From the NCBI GenBank assembly GCA_017792345.1, contig CP051228.1, positions 496,001 through 560,000 of the forward strand: 64,000 nt of DNA, given 5' to 3'. The DNA comes from Mesoflavibacter sp. GTDB taxonomy: Bacteria > Pseudomonadota > Alphaproteobacteria > UBA8366 > Aestuariispiraceae. Shown here piece after piece: positions 32,966-41,275 of the stretch. The translations under genes were made by a program, and so were the position numbers. The notes under the pieces are model-generated. The model searched no databases, had not been told where the DNA came from, and worked only from the letters and a program-made list of their open reading frames with translations. The number at the start of each line of letters is the position of its first letter. The first letter of the stretch is position 1.

Positions 32966-34033
32966 TCAGAGTAGAACAGCCGCGTCCGGCGACCATTCCA
33001 ACACGACCGCCTGCCCGGGTTCAAATTCCGGCACGCCGCGCCCGAACCCGTTCTGCTGATGCACCGTCAGGCGTTGCGCACCGGCACCGACCACGATTTC
33101 GGTCATATTGCCCCGATAGATGATGCTTTCGACGGTCGCGCCGATTTCGTTGCCCGACACGCCCGCCCTTGGTTTTGTCGAGGGGGCACGCAGTCGGATC
33201 TGCTCCGGGCGGATCGAGATCGTCGATTTCTCCGATCCGGCGCCGACATGACCGAAACCGATCACTTCCCCGCTGGCCAGCTTGAACCGGTCCTTTCCGT
33301 CCATCGACCCGGACAGGAAGTTGGACGTGCCGATGAATTCCGCCACGAAACGATTGGCGGGACGTTCATAGATCCCATCCGGCGTTCCGATCTGTTCGAT
33401 GCGTCCGTTCGACATGACGACAATCCGGTCCGCAACGCTGATCGCCTCGTCCTGGTCATGGGTCACGAAGACCGTCGTCAGTCCCAGGTCCTTCTGCAGC
33501 GCCCGCAATTCCGTCCGCACCTCGTGACGCAATTTGGCGTCCAACGCAGACAGGGGTTCGTCCAACAACAACGCGTCGGGCCGGTAGACGATGGCCCGCG
33601 CGAGCGCGACGCGCTGCTGCTGTCCGCCGGACATTTGCCGCGGCAACCGGTCGGCCAGATGATCCATCCGCACCAGCCGCAGCGCCTCGGTCACGCGGGG
33701 TTCGATGTCCCGCTTGTCGACCTTGCGCATCTCAAGCCCGAAAGCGATGTTCTCGGCGACGGTCATATGCGGAAACAGGGCGTAACCCTGAAAGACCAGT
33801 CCGGCATTGCGCAGATAAGGCGGCAGGTCCGTCACCTCGCGATTACCGAAATGAATGCTGCCGCCATCCGGGATGGTCAGCCCGGCGATCATCCGCAGCG
33901 TCGTCGTCTTGCCGCAGCCCGATGGGCCGAGGAAGGCCAGAAACTCGCCCTGATCGATTTCCAGATCCAGAGCGTCGACAGTGACAAGGGAGCCATAGCG
34001 CTTGGTCACTTTGTTGAGGGTGATGCTAGACAT
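32966..34033 (-). CDS. Pot-type ABC transporter ATPase (second Pot-type system)
   Basis: 355-residue PotA/FbpC-type ATPase: Walker A GPSGCGKTT near residue 36, 'GLVFQGYALFPHMTVAENIAFGLEMR', signature LSGG-like 'MSGGQQQRVALARAIVYRP', Walker B 'LLLDEPLSALDAK', switch 'VTHDQDEA', then a TOBE domain. It ends the transporter part of the operon; the fused molybdoenzyme gene follows after 92 bases on the same strand, in which no terminator is evident. Confidence 0.93.
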   Translation of the reverse strand: MSSITLNKVTKRYGSLVTVDALDLEIDQGEFLAFLGPSGCGKTTTLRMIAGLTIPDGGSIHFGNREVTDLPPYLRNAGLVFQGYALFPHMTVAENIAFGLEMRKVDKRDIEPRVTEALRLVRMDHLADRLPRQMSGGQQQRVALARAIVYRPDALLLDEPLSALDAKLRHEVRTELRALQKDLGLTTVFVTHDQDEAISVADRIVVMSNGRIEQIGTPDGIYERPANRFVAEFIGTSNFLSGSMDGKDRFKLASGEVIGFGHVGAGSEKSTISIRPEQIRLRAPSTKPRAGVSGNEIGATVESIIYRGNMTEIVVGAGAQRLTVHQQNGFGRGVPEFEPGQAVVLEWSPDAAVLL

Positions 34034-34045
34034 GGTCGGAAATCC

Positions 34046-34870
34046 TCAGAAGGCGCGGGTCAGTTTGAAGAAGCGGTCGGTTACGACCATCACCAGCGTG
34101 ATGGCCGCGATCTGCACGGTGGCGACCGCGGCAATGGTCGGATCGATGCTCCATTCCAGATAATTGATGATCGCGATCGGCAGCGTCGTCGACCCGGGCC
34201 CCACCAGAAACAGGGATTTCTCCAGGTCGACGAAGGAGATCACGAAGGCGAATAGGCCGCCCGCAAAGATGCCGGGCCGGATCGCGGGCAGTGTGATCCG
34301 CCGGAACACGGTGAACGGACGGGCCCCCAGCGTCAGCGCCGCCTCCTCCACCTGGCGGTCCATCCCGACCAGCGAGGCGGTCACCAGACGGATCGTCCAG
34401 GGCAGCGCGATCAGGCTGTGCGCGAGGCACAGGCCGGCGAATGTCTGGGCGATCTGCACCCCGGTCGCGACCTCGAACCCAATCAGGAACATGAACAGGG
34501 CACTGCCCGCGACGATGCCGGGGACGATCAACGGGCCCAGCAGGATGGTCTGGATCATCTCCCGCCCCCAGAACTGCGTCCGCGCCAGAAAGATGGCTGC
34601 GGGCACGCCGACAAGCATGCTGACCATCGTCGCGACGAAGCCGACCTTGAGGCTCATCAGGAAACCTTCCCGGAACCGGGGCATGTTCCAGGCATTGGCA
34701 TACCAGTCGAGGGTATAGCCTTTGGGGGGGAAGTTGATGATCTTGTTTTCGAAGAAGCTGACCCAGATAACCGACGCCAGAGGCACGATCAGTTCCAGGA
34801 AGGCGAGCGCGGCGAGGCCGATGATGGCGATGTGGAAGATCTTGTCCCCCGATCGTGTCAGGAAGGTCAT
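34046..34870 (-). CDS. Pot-type ABC transporter permease, PotC-like (second system)
   Basis: 274-residue inner-membrane permease with about six hydrophobic helices. The EAA loop is 'DRQVEEAALTLGARPFTVFRRITLPAIRPGI' and 'FVISFVDLEKSLFLVGPGSTTLPIAI' is the PotC/CysW-type segment. It has GGAGG ahead of the ATG and is closely spaced with both neighbours. Confidence 0.92.
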   Translation of the reverse strand: MTFLTRSGDKIFHIAIIGLAALAFLELIVPLASVIWVSFFENKIINFPPKGYTLDWYANAWNMPRFREGFLMSLKVGFVATMVSMLVGVPAAIFLARTQFWGREMIQTILLGPLIVPGIVAGSALFMFLIGFEVATGVQIAQTFAGLCLAHSLIALPWTIRLVTASLVGMDRQVEEAALTLGARPFTVFRRITLPAIRPGIFAGGLFAFVISFVDLEKSLFLVGPGSTTLPIAIINYLEWSIDPTIAAVATVQIAAITLVMVVTDRFFKLTRAF

Positions 34871-34873
34871 CGC

Positions 34874-35755
34874 TCACATCCTCCCGTATTTCTTCTGCAG
34901 CACCACGCTGGAGACGACGGTCAGAACCAGGGTCGCAAACATCAGAACGAAGGCGAGGCTGGCAGCGAACGGCCAGTTGAAGACCTTGACCGCCTGTTCG
35001 TAGACCATCGGCGCCATCATGTGGAAAGTGGGGCCGCCGAGAAGGACCGGGCTGGCATAGGCATTCATGCTGAGAATGAAAACCAGCAGGCCGCCGGAAA
35101 AGATGCCGGGCATCGACAGCGGCACGAAGATCCGGAAGAAGGCGGTCCAGGGCGGGGCGCCGAGCGTTGCGGCCGCCTCTTCATAGGCCCCGTCGATCCT
35201 GTCGAAAACGCTTTGCAGCGTGATGATCATAAAGGGCAGAAGGACCGCAACGAGGCTGAGCAGAACCGCCGTCAGCGTATACATGATGCGCACCGGCGCA
35301 TCGACGACGTTAAGGACCAGCAAGGTCTCGTTGACCAAGCCGCGATCCGCCAGCAATACCATCCAGCCGGCGACCCGCACGGCGTTTCCCATCAGCAGCG
35401 GTATGATGGATCCGAGGATCAGCACGGTCCGCAATACCGGGGATTTTGTGCGGGATATGACATAGGCCGCCGGGATTCCCAGAACCAGACAGAACAAGGT
35501 CGTCAGCGCGGCGACCCAGACGGTACGGCCCAGGACCTCGCGATAGAAGGGGTCCGTGAAGAATTTCAGGTAATTCTCCAGGGTCAGGCCTTCGGCGATG
35601 ATGTCGGCGGGATTGTAGACGGCCAGGCTGTACCGCGCCATCAGCAGCAGGGGCAGGATCAGTCCGAAGGCGACAAGCAACAGGCTGGGGATCGGCAATG
35701 CGCCGAAGGGAAGTTTGACGTGCCGCCGGGTCCGGGAACCCGACGGCATCGCCAT
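34874..35755 (-). CDS. Pot-type ABC transporter permease, PotB-like (second system)
   Basis: Permease of about 293 residues with six hydrophobic segments, an EAA loop 'DGAYEEAAATLGAPPWTAFFRIFVPLSMPGI', and 'FILSMNAYASPVLLGGPTFHMMAPMVYEQ' typical of PotB. The frame is open to 35797, overlapping the binding-protein gene. ATG 35755 (or 35749) avoids this and leaves a usual short N terminus, though no start has a strong ribosome site. Confidence 0.88.
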   Translation of the reverse strand: MAMPSGSRTRRHVKLPFGALPIPSLLLVAFGLILPLLLMARYSLAVYNPADIIAEGLTLENYLKFFTDPFYREVLGRTVWVAALTTLFCLVLGIPAAYVISRTKSPVLRTVLILGSIIPLLMGNAVRVAGWMVLLADRGLVNETLLVLNVVDAPVRIMYTLTAVLLSLVAVLLPFMIITLQSVFDRIDGAYEEAAATLGAPPWTAFFRIFVPLSMPGIFSGGLLVFILSMNAYASPVLLGGPTFHMMAPMVYEQAVKVFNWPFAASLAFVLMFATLVLTVVSSVVLQKKYGRM

Positions 35756-35769
35756 GGTACTGACCGAAG

Positions 35770-36831
35770 TCACCCCTTGAACTCCTTGTTCCACCATTCC
35801 AGCCAGGCCGCATCGTTTTCCGCCGCATAGGGGTAGTCGACGAAATGCAGCGCTTCCTGCTGGGCCGGGGTGAACTCAAGGGACGCCTTCTCCTCAGCGC
35901 TCAAATCCGCATTCGAGGTGGCGACCGAGTAGAAGGTCTTGCGTGCGACACCGGCCATGGATTGCGGCGCCAGCATCGCGTTCAGATAGTCATAGGCCGC
36001 GTCCTTGTTCTTGGCCTTTTTCGGCATGCCGACGCCAAAGGCGATCGCCACCGCACCTTCTTTCGGATACGCCATGTCGATGGGCAGGCCGTTGTTCTTC
36101 CACAGCAGCGCTCGGGCGCTGTAATTGGCGGAAATATCGATCTCGTCATTCTCGAAACCGGCGGCCAGCGCATCATGCGACGGATAGAGGCGGGGCTGAA
36201 TCGCCTCCTTCATCTCCATCAGCTTGTCGAAGGCGGGTTCGACATTGCCCAGCGTACCGCCGGCAACCAGGGAGGCCGCGTAGATGTAGTTGAAGTAGAT
36301 CTGATCGTAGAGACCCACCCGGCCCTTGTATTTCGGGTCCCAGAGATCGGCGAAGCTGGTCGGCGGAGTCTTGATCTTGTTGGGATTGTAAAGGATCACC
36401 ACCCCGCCATAGATCGCCGGCACGTAGTAGGATTGTTTCAGGGACGGCAGAAGCTGGGCGGCGTTGGGCATGCGGTCGAAATCCAACTCCTCCAGAACGT
36501 CCTGTTGATACATTTCGAACGCGTCGCTGTCGCTGAGCCAGGTCAGGTCGACGGAACTGCGGGGCAGTCGGCGTTCCGCGAGAAGCCGCGTCTTCCGCTC
36601 CGACACCGGGGCCAGATCCTTGATCAGATCGACACCAGTGCCTTCGAATGCCTGTTTCTCGAAGGAATCGACCATGTAGTCGTTCCAGGACCCGCCCCAG
36701 TTGGAGACCACGAGCGGCCCCGATTGAGCGCGCGTTGCGGACGGCATCATCCCGGCCGTCAGGGCAGCGCCACCCGCCAGAAGGAAACTCCTGCGTCCCA
36801 TGGAAAAGTTCAGAACATCATGATTTTTCAT
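35770..36831 (-). CDS. Pot-type ABC transporter substrate-binding protein with Tat-like signal (second system)
   Basis: 353-residue PotD-class periplasmic protein. The start at ATG 36831 gives 'MKNHDVLNFSMGRRSFLLAGGAALTAGMMPSATRAQSG', a twin-arginine signal with hydrophobic core and cleavage near 'TRAQ'. The mature start 'PLVVSNWGGSWNDYMVDSFEKQAFEGTGVDLI' and 'VVILYNPNKIKTPPTSFADLWDPKYKGRVGLYD' are classic for the family. First gene of the operon that ends with the molybdoenzyme fusion; divergent from the LysR gene. Ligand unknown. Confidence 0.92.
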   Translation of the reverse strand: MKNHDVLNFSMGRRSFLLAGGAALTAGMMPSATRAQSGPLVVSNWGGSWNDYMVDSFEKQAFEGTGVDLIKDLAPVSERKTRLLAERRLPRSSVDLTWLSDSDAFEMYQQDVLEELDFDRMPNAAQLLPSLKQSYYVPAIYGGVVILYNPNKIKTPPTSFADLWDPKYKGRVGLYDQIYFNYIYAASLVAGGTLGNVEPAFDKLMEMKEAIQPRLYPSHDALAAGFENDEIDISANYSARALLWKNNGLPIDMAYPKEGAVAIAFGVGMPKKAKNKDAAYDYLNAMLAPQSMAGVARKTFYSVATSNADLSAEEKASLEFTPAQQEALHFVDYPYAAENDAAWLEWWNKEFKG

Positions 36832-36925
36832 CGGTTTGACACCATTGATTGGTCGTTTTCTGCGTCTGGAAGCGCCTCGATGAGGCGTGCCCCCTGTTCT
36901 CGGTGTCACTATTGATTCACATTTT

Positions 36926-36962
36926 CGATATTGCTATTTTTAAAAATAAAATTGCGATATTG
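36926..36962. promoter_or_regulatory. AT-rich divergent control region with palindrome and direct repeats
   Basis: TATTTTTAAAAATA (36935-36948) is a perfect 14-bp palindrome flanked by direct repeats CGATATTG (36926-36933 and 36955-36962). It lies just before the LysR start and about 100 bases from the divergent binding-protein start, as usual for LysR autoregulatory sites. The binding site itself is not proven. Confidence 0.55.
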
Positions 36963-36971
36963 GTTTAATCA

Positions 36972-37877
36972 ATGGAATTGACCCTGCGACAGATCCGCTA
37001 TTTCGTCGCGACTGCGGAAAGCGGTCAGGTTTCGCGCGCCGCGGAACTCTGCAACATCACGCAATCGTCCATCACCCTTGCCATCACCGCGCTGGAAAAC
37101 ACGCTGGGATACAAGCTGTTCGTGCGGCAGTCCCGCGGCATGCAGTTGACGGCCCAGGGCGAAAAATTCCTGCGGCATTGCCATGCGATCCTGCGCACGG
37201 TCGAGGATGCGGTCGAACCGGACCCGGCCCAGCCGAGCGACGTTTCCGGGTCGATCCGGCTGGCCGTGACGGGCACGATCGCCGCCTATGTCTTCCCGCC
37301 GGTGTGGCGGAAGATGAACCGCGAGTTTCCCGGCATCACATTGGAAGTGACCGAGGTCGAATATGCCGACATGGAGACCGGTTTGAAGGACGGCACCTTC
37401 GACATGGCCATGATGCTGACGTCGAACATTCAGCAGTCGGACAGCTTCCATTACGAAGAACTGATCCGGTCGCCTCGCCGCCTTTGGGTATCCAGCCGCA
37501 ATCCGCTGGCCAATCGCGAGGAAATATCGCTGAAAGACCTACAGGAGCTGGATTATATCGTCCCCACCATGGACGACCACGAACCGATGATCCGGCGCTA
37601 CTGGGACAAGTATAATTTCAAGCCCCGGATCCTGTTCAAAACCCATTATCTTGAGGCACTGCGCAGCATGATTGCGAACGATCTGGGCATCGCCATCCTG
37701 TCTGACATGGTCTACCGGTCGCTGTCGCTGGAAGGTCGCCGTATCGTGAAACGCGATATCGTCGAGCAGCCGCCCAGTTCCGATGTCGGCATCGCCTGGC
37801 TGAAGACAGCCGACCACACACCGCCGCAAGAGACATTCCTGTCTTTCCTGAAATCCGAGACATCGGACGCCTGGTAA
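36972..37877 (+). CDS. LysR-family transcriptional regulator
   Basis: 301 residues. The N-terminal winged helix is 'MELTLRQIRYFVATAESGQVSRAAELCNITQSSITLAITALENTLGYKLFVRQSRGMQLTAQGEKFL', a textbook LysR domain, and a periplasmic-binding-like effector domain follows ('GSIRLAVTGTIAAYVFPPVWRKMNREFPGITLEV'). Divergent from the second Pot-type operon, its probable target. The effector is presumably the imported compound or a product of the molybdoenzyme. Confidence 0.93.
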   Translation: MELTLRQIRYFVATAESGQVSRAAELCNITQSSITLAITALENTLGYKLFVRQSRGMQLTAQGEKFLRHCHAILRTVEDAVEPDPAQPSDVSGSIRLAVTGTIAAYVFPPVWRKMNREFPGITLEVTEVEYADMETGLKDGTFDMAMMLTSNIQQSDSFHYEELIRSPRRLWVSSRNPLANREEISLKDLQELDYIVPTMDDHEPMIRRYWDKYNFKPRILFKTHYLEALRSMIANDLGIAILSDMVYRSLSLEGRRIVKRDIVEQPPSSDVGIAWLKTADHTPPQETFLSFLKSETSDAW

Positions 37878-37885
37878 CCGGACCT

Positions 37886-37903
37886 CGGCTCTTTTGATAG
37901 CCG
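37886..37903. terminator. Weak hairpin between convergent genes
   Basis: CGGCT (37886-37890) and AGCCG (37899-37903) flank an 8-base loop between the LysR stop and the stop of the convergent oxidoreductase gene. Short stem with no T-tract; a terminator only by position. Confidence 0.25.
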
Positions 37904-37912
37904 TCCTGGCTC

Positions 37913-40363
37913 CTATGCCTTCACCTTGGCCATGTCCGGATCATAGAGCGGTTTGAGGTGAAGCGTGGCCGGGACCTTCTGGGCCGCGACTTCCAGTTCG
38001 TACTCGCCGGATTTCAGGAAATCCAGATCCACACCGCCCTTGTTGCGGACATATCCGTAGCCGATCGAGCACCCCACCGTATGGCCATAGCCGGCACTGG
38101 TGAGCCAGCCGACTCGTTCCCCGTTGCGCAGTATCGTCTCCCGTCCCAGAAGGGTAATCGCAGGATCATCGACCGTGAAACAGGCCAGTCTCTTGCGGAC
38201 GCCTTCCCGCCTTTGCGCCTCGATGGCGGCGCGCCCCCGGAAATCAATGTTCGACTTGAGCTTCACCGCCCATCCCAGACCGGCCTCGACAGGCGTGTGG
38301 TCCGGTCCGATATCGCTGCCCCAGGCGCGATATCCCTTTTCCAGGCGCAGGGTTTCGATGGCGCGGTAACCGGCATTGCGAAGACCGTGGGCGCGGCCGG
38401 CCGAGTGCAGCGCCTGATAGACCGACACCGCATACTCGACCGGCATATGCAGTTCCCAGCCCAGTTCGCCGACATAGGTGACGCGCAGTGCGAGAACGGG
38501 ACAGCCGGCAATGCCGATCCGCTTCGCGGTCCCGAACTTGAACCCGTCGTTCGACACATCGTCCCGGGTCACGGCCGCGAGAATGTCGCGGGCGCGCGGC
38601 CCCATCAGCGACAGGACCGCATTGGACGACGTGATGTCGAACAATTGCGCATTGGCCCCGACGGGGATGTTGCGGTTGATCCAGTCGAAGTCATGCGTGG
38701 CAAATCCGGTCCCCGTGACGATGTAGTAGCTGTCGGTCCCGGTACGGGCGATCGTCAGGTCGCATTCGATGCCGCCATGGTCGTTCAGCATCTGCGTGTA
38801 GGTCAGCGAGCCGACCGGCTTGTCGATGCGGTTGGCACAGATCCAGTCCAGGGCGCGACCGGCGTCGGGCCCCTTCAGTTCGAATTTGGCAAAGCTTGTC
38901 TGGTCGAACAGGACAGCGTCTTCCCGCGCGGCCTTGTGCTCCCGGCCGACGGCGTCGAACCAGTTGGGGCGCTGAAAGCTGTATTCGTCCTTCGGGGTCT
39001 CTCCCGCATCCAGGTCGGCATACCAGTTCGGCCGTTCCCAACCCAGTTTTTCGCCGAAACAGGCACCGTCTTTCTGGAGAATGTCATAGAGCGGCGACCG
39101 GCGGCACGGGCGGCCGCTATCGTGTTCTTCCGACGGCCAGGCGATCGTGTAGTGCTTGCCATAGGCCTCCAGCGTGCGGGTGCGCACCCAATCCGTGTCG
39201 AAATGCGGGCGGCCGAACCGCCGAATATCGACCGGCCACAGGTCATAGGGCGGCTCCCCGGCATGGACCCATTCCGCAAGGGCCTGGCCGGCGCCCCCAC
39301 CGGCGGCGATGCCAAAGGCGTTGAAGCCTGCCCCGACATAGAAGTTCCGCAGTTCCGGCGCCTCACCCAGGATGAAGTTGCCGTCCGGGGTAAAGCTTTC
39401 CGGTCCGTTCAGCAGCTGTTTCACGCCGGCTGTTTCCAGGGCCGGCACGCGACCCAGCGCCAGTTCCATCAGCTGTTCGAAATGATCGAAGTTCGAATCG
39501 AGCAGCGAATAGTGGAAGCCATCGGGAATCCCGTCGACCGCCCAGGGGATTGGATTGGGTTCATAGCCGCCCATCACCAGACCGCCGACTTCTTCCTTGT
39601 AATAGGTCAGTCGATCCGGATCGCGCAGCGTCGGCATGTCGGACGCGACACCGTCGATCCGTTCGGTGACCATGTACTGATGCTCGACCGAAACCAGCGG
39701 TACGTTGACGCCGACACTTGCCGCAAGAGTGCGGGTCCATTGCCCGGCACAGCAGATCACCTTCTCGCAGTCGATCCGGCCGGCGCTGGTCTCCACCCCC
39801 GTAATCCGGCCATCCTCAACGACAATGGCATTGACGCCGACATCCTCGACGATGGTCACGCCCGCATTCCGCGCGCCGCGGGCCAGGGCCTGGGTGATGT
39901 CCGACGGGTTCGCCTGTCCGTCGGTCGGCAGATAGGCCGCGCCGACGGCATCGTCGACATTCATCAACGGCCAGAGGTCCTGCGCTTCCTTCGGGGTCAG
40001 CAGATGCATTTCCAGGCCGAAGGACCGCGCGGTCGTGGCCTGCCGCTTGACCTCGGTCCAGCGCTCCTCATTACAGGCCAGGCGCAGCCCGCCATTCATC
40101 TTCCAGCCGGTCGACAGGCCGGTTTCCGCCTCCAGCCGGTTGTACAGATCGACGGAATTGCCCAGCAACTGGGTGATGTTGGCATTGGAACGAAGCTGGC
40201 CGACCAGTCCGGCCGCATGGAATGTCGTGCCGGAGGTCAGCTTGTGACGCTCCAGCAGCACCGTGTCCGTCCAGCCGAGCTTGCCCAGGTGATAGGCCGT
40301 CGAACAGCCGACAATGCCACCGCCGATAATGACCGTCCGCGCGGATTGAGGAAGTCCCGTCAT
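37913..40363 (-). CDS. Dimethylglycine/sarcosine dehydrogenase-like FAD oxidoreductase with GcvT domain
   Basis: 816-residue two-part enzyme. The N-terminal half is a DAO-type flavoprotein ('TVIIGGGIVGCSTAYHLGKLGW', then 'GTTFHAAGLVGQLRSNANITQLLGNSVDLYNRL', whose His is the usual flavin-attachment position in DMGDH). The C-terminal half, from about residue 430, is an aminomethyltransferase (GcvT)-like folate-binding domain ('FDQTSFAKFELKGPDAGRALDW', 'YVGELGWELHMPVEYAVSVYQAL', 'KGYRAWGSDIGPDHTPVEAGLGW'). Relatives oxidatively demethylate N-methyl amines and hand C1 units to tetrahydrofolate. ATG 40363 overlaps the kinase stop (ATGA); the longer frame to 40543 would overlap it heavily. Confidence 0.9.
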   Translation of the reverse strand: MTGLPQSARTVIIGGGIVGCSTAYHLGKLGWTDTVLLERHKLTSGTTFHAAGLVGQLRSNANITQLLGNSVDLYNRLEAETGLSTGWKMNGGLRLACNEERWTEVKRQATTARSFGLEMHLLTPKEAQDLWPLMNVDDAVGAAYLPTDGQANPSDITQALARGARNAGVTIVEDVGVNAIVVEDGRITGVETSAGRIDCEKVICCAGQWTRTLAASVGVNVPLVSVEHQYMVTERIDGVASDMPTLRDPDRLTYYKEEVGGLVMGGYEPNPIPWAVDGIPDGFHYSLLDSNFDHFEQLMELALGRVPALETAGVKQLLNGPESFTPDGNFILGEAPELRNFYVGAGFNAFGIAAGGGAGQALAEWVHAGEPPYDLWPVDIRRFGRPHFDTDWVRTRTLEAYGKHYTIAWPSEEHDSGRPCRRSPLYDILQKDGACFGEKLGWERPNWYADLDAGETPKDEYSFQRPNWFDAVGREHKAAREDAVLFDQTSFAKFELKGPDAGRALDWICANRIDKPVGSLTYTQMLNDHGGIECDLTIARTGTDSYYIVTGTGFATHDFDWINRNIPVGANAQLFDITSSNAVLSLMGPRARDILAAVTRDDVSNDGFKFGTAKRIGIAGCPVLALRVTYVGELGWELHMPVEYAVSVYQALHSAGRAHGLRNAGYRAIETLRLEKGYRAWGSDIGPDHTPVEAGLGWAVKLKSNIDFRGRAAIEAQRREGVRKRLACFTVDDPAITLLGRETILRNGERVGWLTSAGYGHTVGCSIGYGYVRNKGGVDLDFLKSGEYELEVAAQKVPATLHLKPLYDPDMAKVKA

Positions 40364-41256
40364 TTCTGTTTTCCTTGAACTTGAACCGACCGGAAGGTCG
40401 CCAGGGCGGCGTTGAGCCGCGAAAGGTTCTCTGAGGTGTAGGCGGAATAGTCGAAGTCGATTTCCGAATGTATTTCGGAGACCATGCTCCACATGGTCTC
40501 GCGCAGCAGGGAGGCGCATTTCATCGCCTCGTACCGGCGGCACAGATCCGGCGTCGGGTCCTCCCCGAAATAGAGCCGCAGGAGCTCCCTTTCCTGGTCG
40601 CCCTCAATACCGTTGTTGGAGGCAAGGCCGCCGAGATCGAACAGCGGGCTGTTGAACCCCGCATAGTCCCAGTCGATCAGCCAGATCCGGTCGCCGTCGT
40701 CGATGAAGTTGCCGCACAGCAGATCGTTGTGGCCGAACACCACATCGACCGGCCCCACGGCACGCTCCAGTTCCGCGGACGTGGTCAGCAGATCGTCCAG
40801 CTTGTCGGTATGGCGGCTGCCACCGTCGCGCAGGGTGGCGGCATAATCGCGAATGACATGGAAGACCCAGAACATGAGGACCGGGCCGCGCACGGCCGCC
40901 GGCATCTCCTGATGGCAGCGCCGGATCAGCGGCACGATGTGGGACAGGGTCTCCGGGTTCCGAACGTCCTCCTCCGTCAGCGTACGCCCTTCGACGAAAT
41001 CGATCACAAGGGCACCGGGTTCGTAATGCCGCAGGGCCGGCGACAGGCCGATCGCTTCCGCGGCCCGGCTGGCGGCCAGTTCGTTGAACCGCATCACCTG
41101 ATGAACCGGAATGTCGTTGCCGACGCGCACGACGTATTTCCGCCCGGCATCCTCCACCACGAAATTAACATTGGTGATCCCGCCACCGAGAGGCTGCGGG
41201 TCGACGGGCCCGGTCCAGAAGGACAGTCGGCTGGCCTTGGTCAAGGCATCGGTCAT
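40360..41256 (-). CDS. Choline/ethanolamine kinase-like phosphotransferase (APH superfamily)
   Basis: 298-residue protein-kinase-fold small-molecule kinase. Visible are 'PLGGGITNVNFVVEDAGRKYVVRVGND' (nucleotide/Lys region), the catalytic loop 'VVFGHNDLLCGNFIDDGDRIWLIDWDYAGFNSPLFDLGGLA' with H-x-D-x4-N and the metal Asp in IDWD, as in choline kinases. ATG 41256 has AGGGG ten bases ahead and is preferred over 41274. It sits between the fused permease and the dimethylglycine-dehydrogenase-like gene. The substrate is probably an imported amino alcohol or quaternary amine, not an antibiotic. Confidence 0.85.
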   Translation of the reverse strand: MTDALTKASRLSFWTGPVDPQPLGGGITNVNFVVEDAGRKYVVRVGNDIPVHQVMRFNELAASRAAEAIGLSPALRHYEPGALVIDFVEGRTLTEEDVRNPETLSHIVPLIRRCHQEMPAAVRGPVLMFWVFHVIRDYAATLRDGGSRHTDKLDDLLTTSAELERAVGPVDVVFGHNDLLCGNFIDDGDRIWLIDWDYAGFNSPLFDLGGLASNNGIEGDQERELLRLYFGEDPTPDLCRRYEAMKCASLLRETMWSMVSEIHSEIDFDYSAYTSENLSRLNAALATFRSVQVQGKQK

Positions 41257-41275
41257 GCTTCGGTCCCCCTGCATC

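Noticed and set aside
37958-40378. 806-codon open frame on (+) opposite the dimethylglycine-dehydrogenase-like gene
   Set aside because: Antisense shadow in high-GC DNA; no family features, while the (-) strand has clear conserved motifs throughout.
40360-41256. Aminoglycoside resistance phosphotransferase
   Set aside because: Same superfamily, but the IDWDYAG motif and the betaine-type transporter operon point to choline-kinase-like metabolism.
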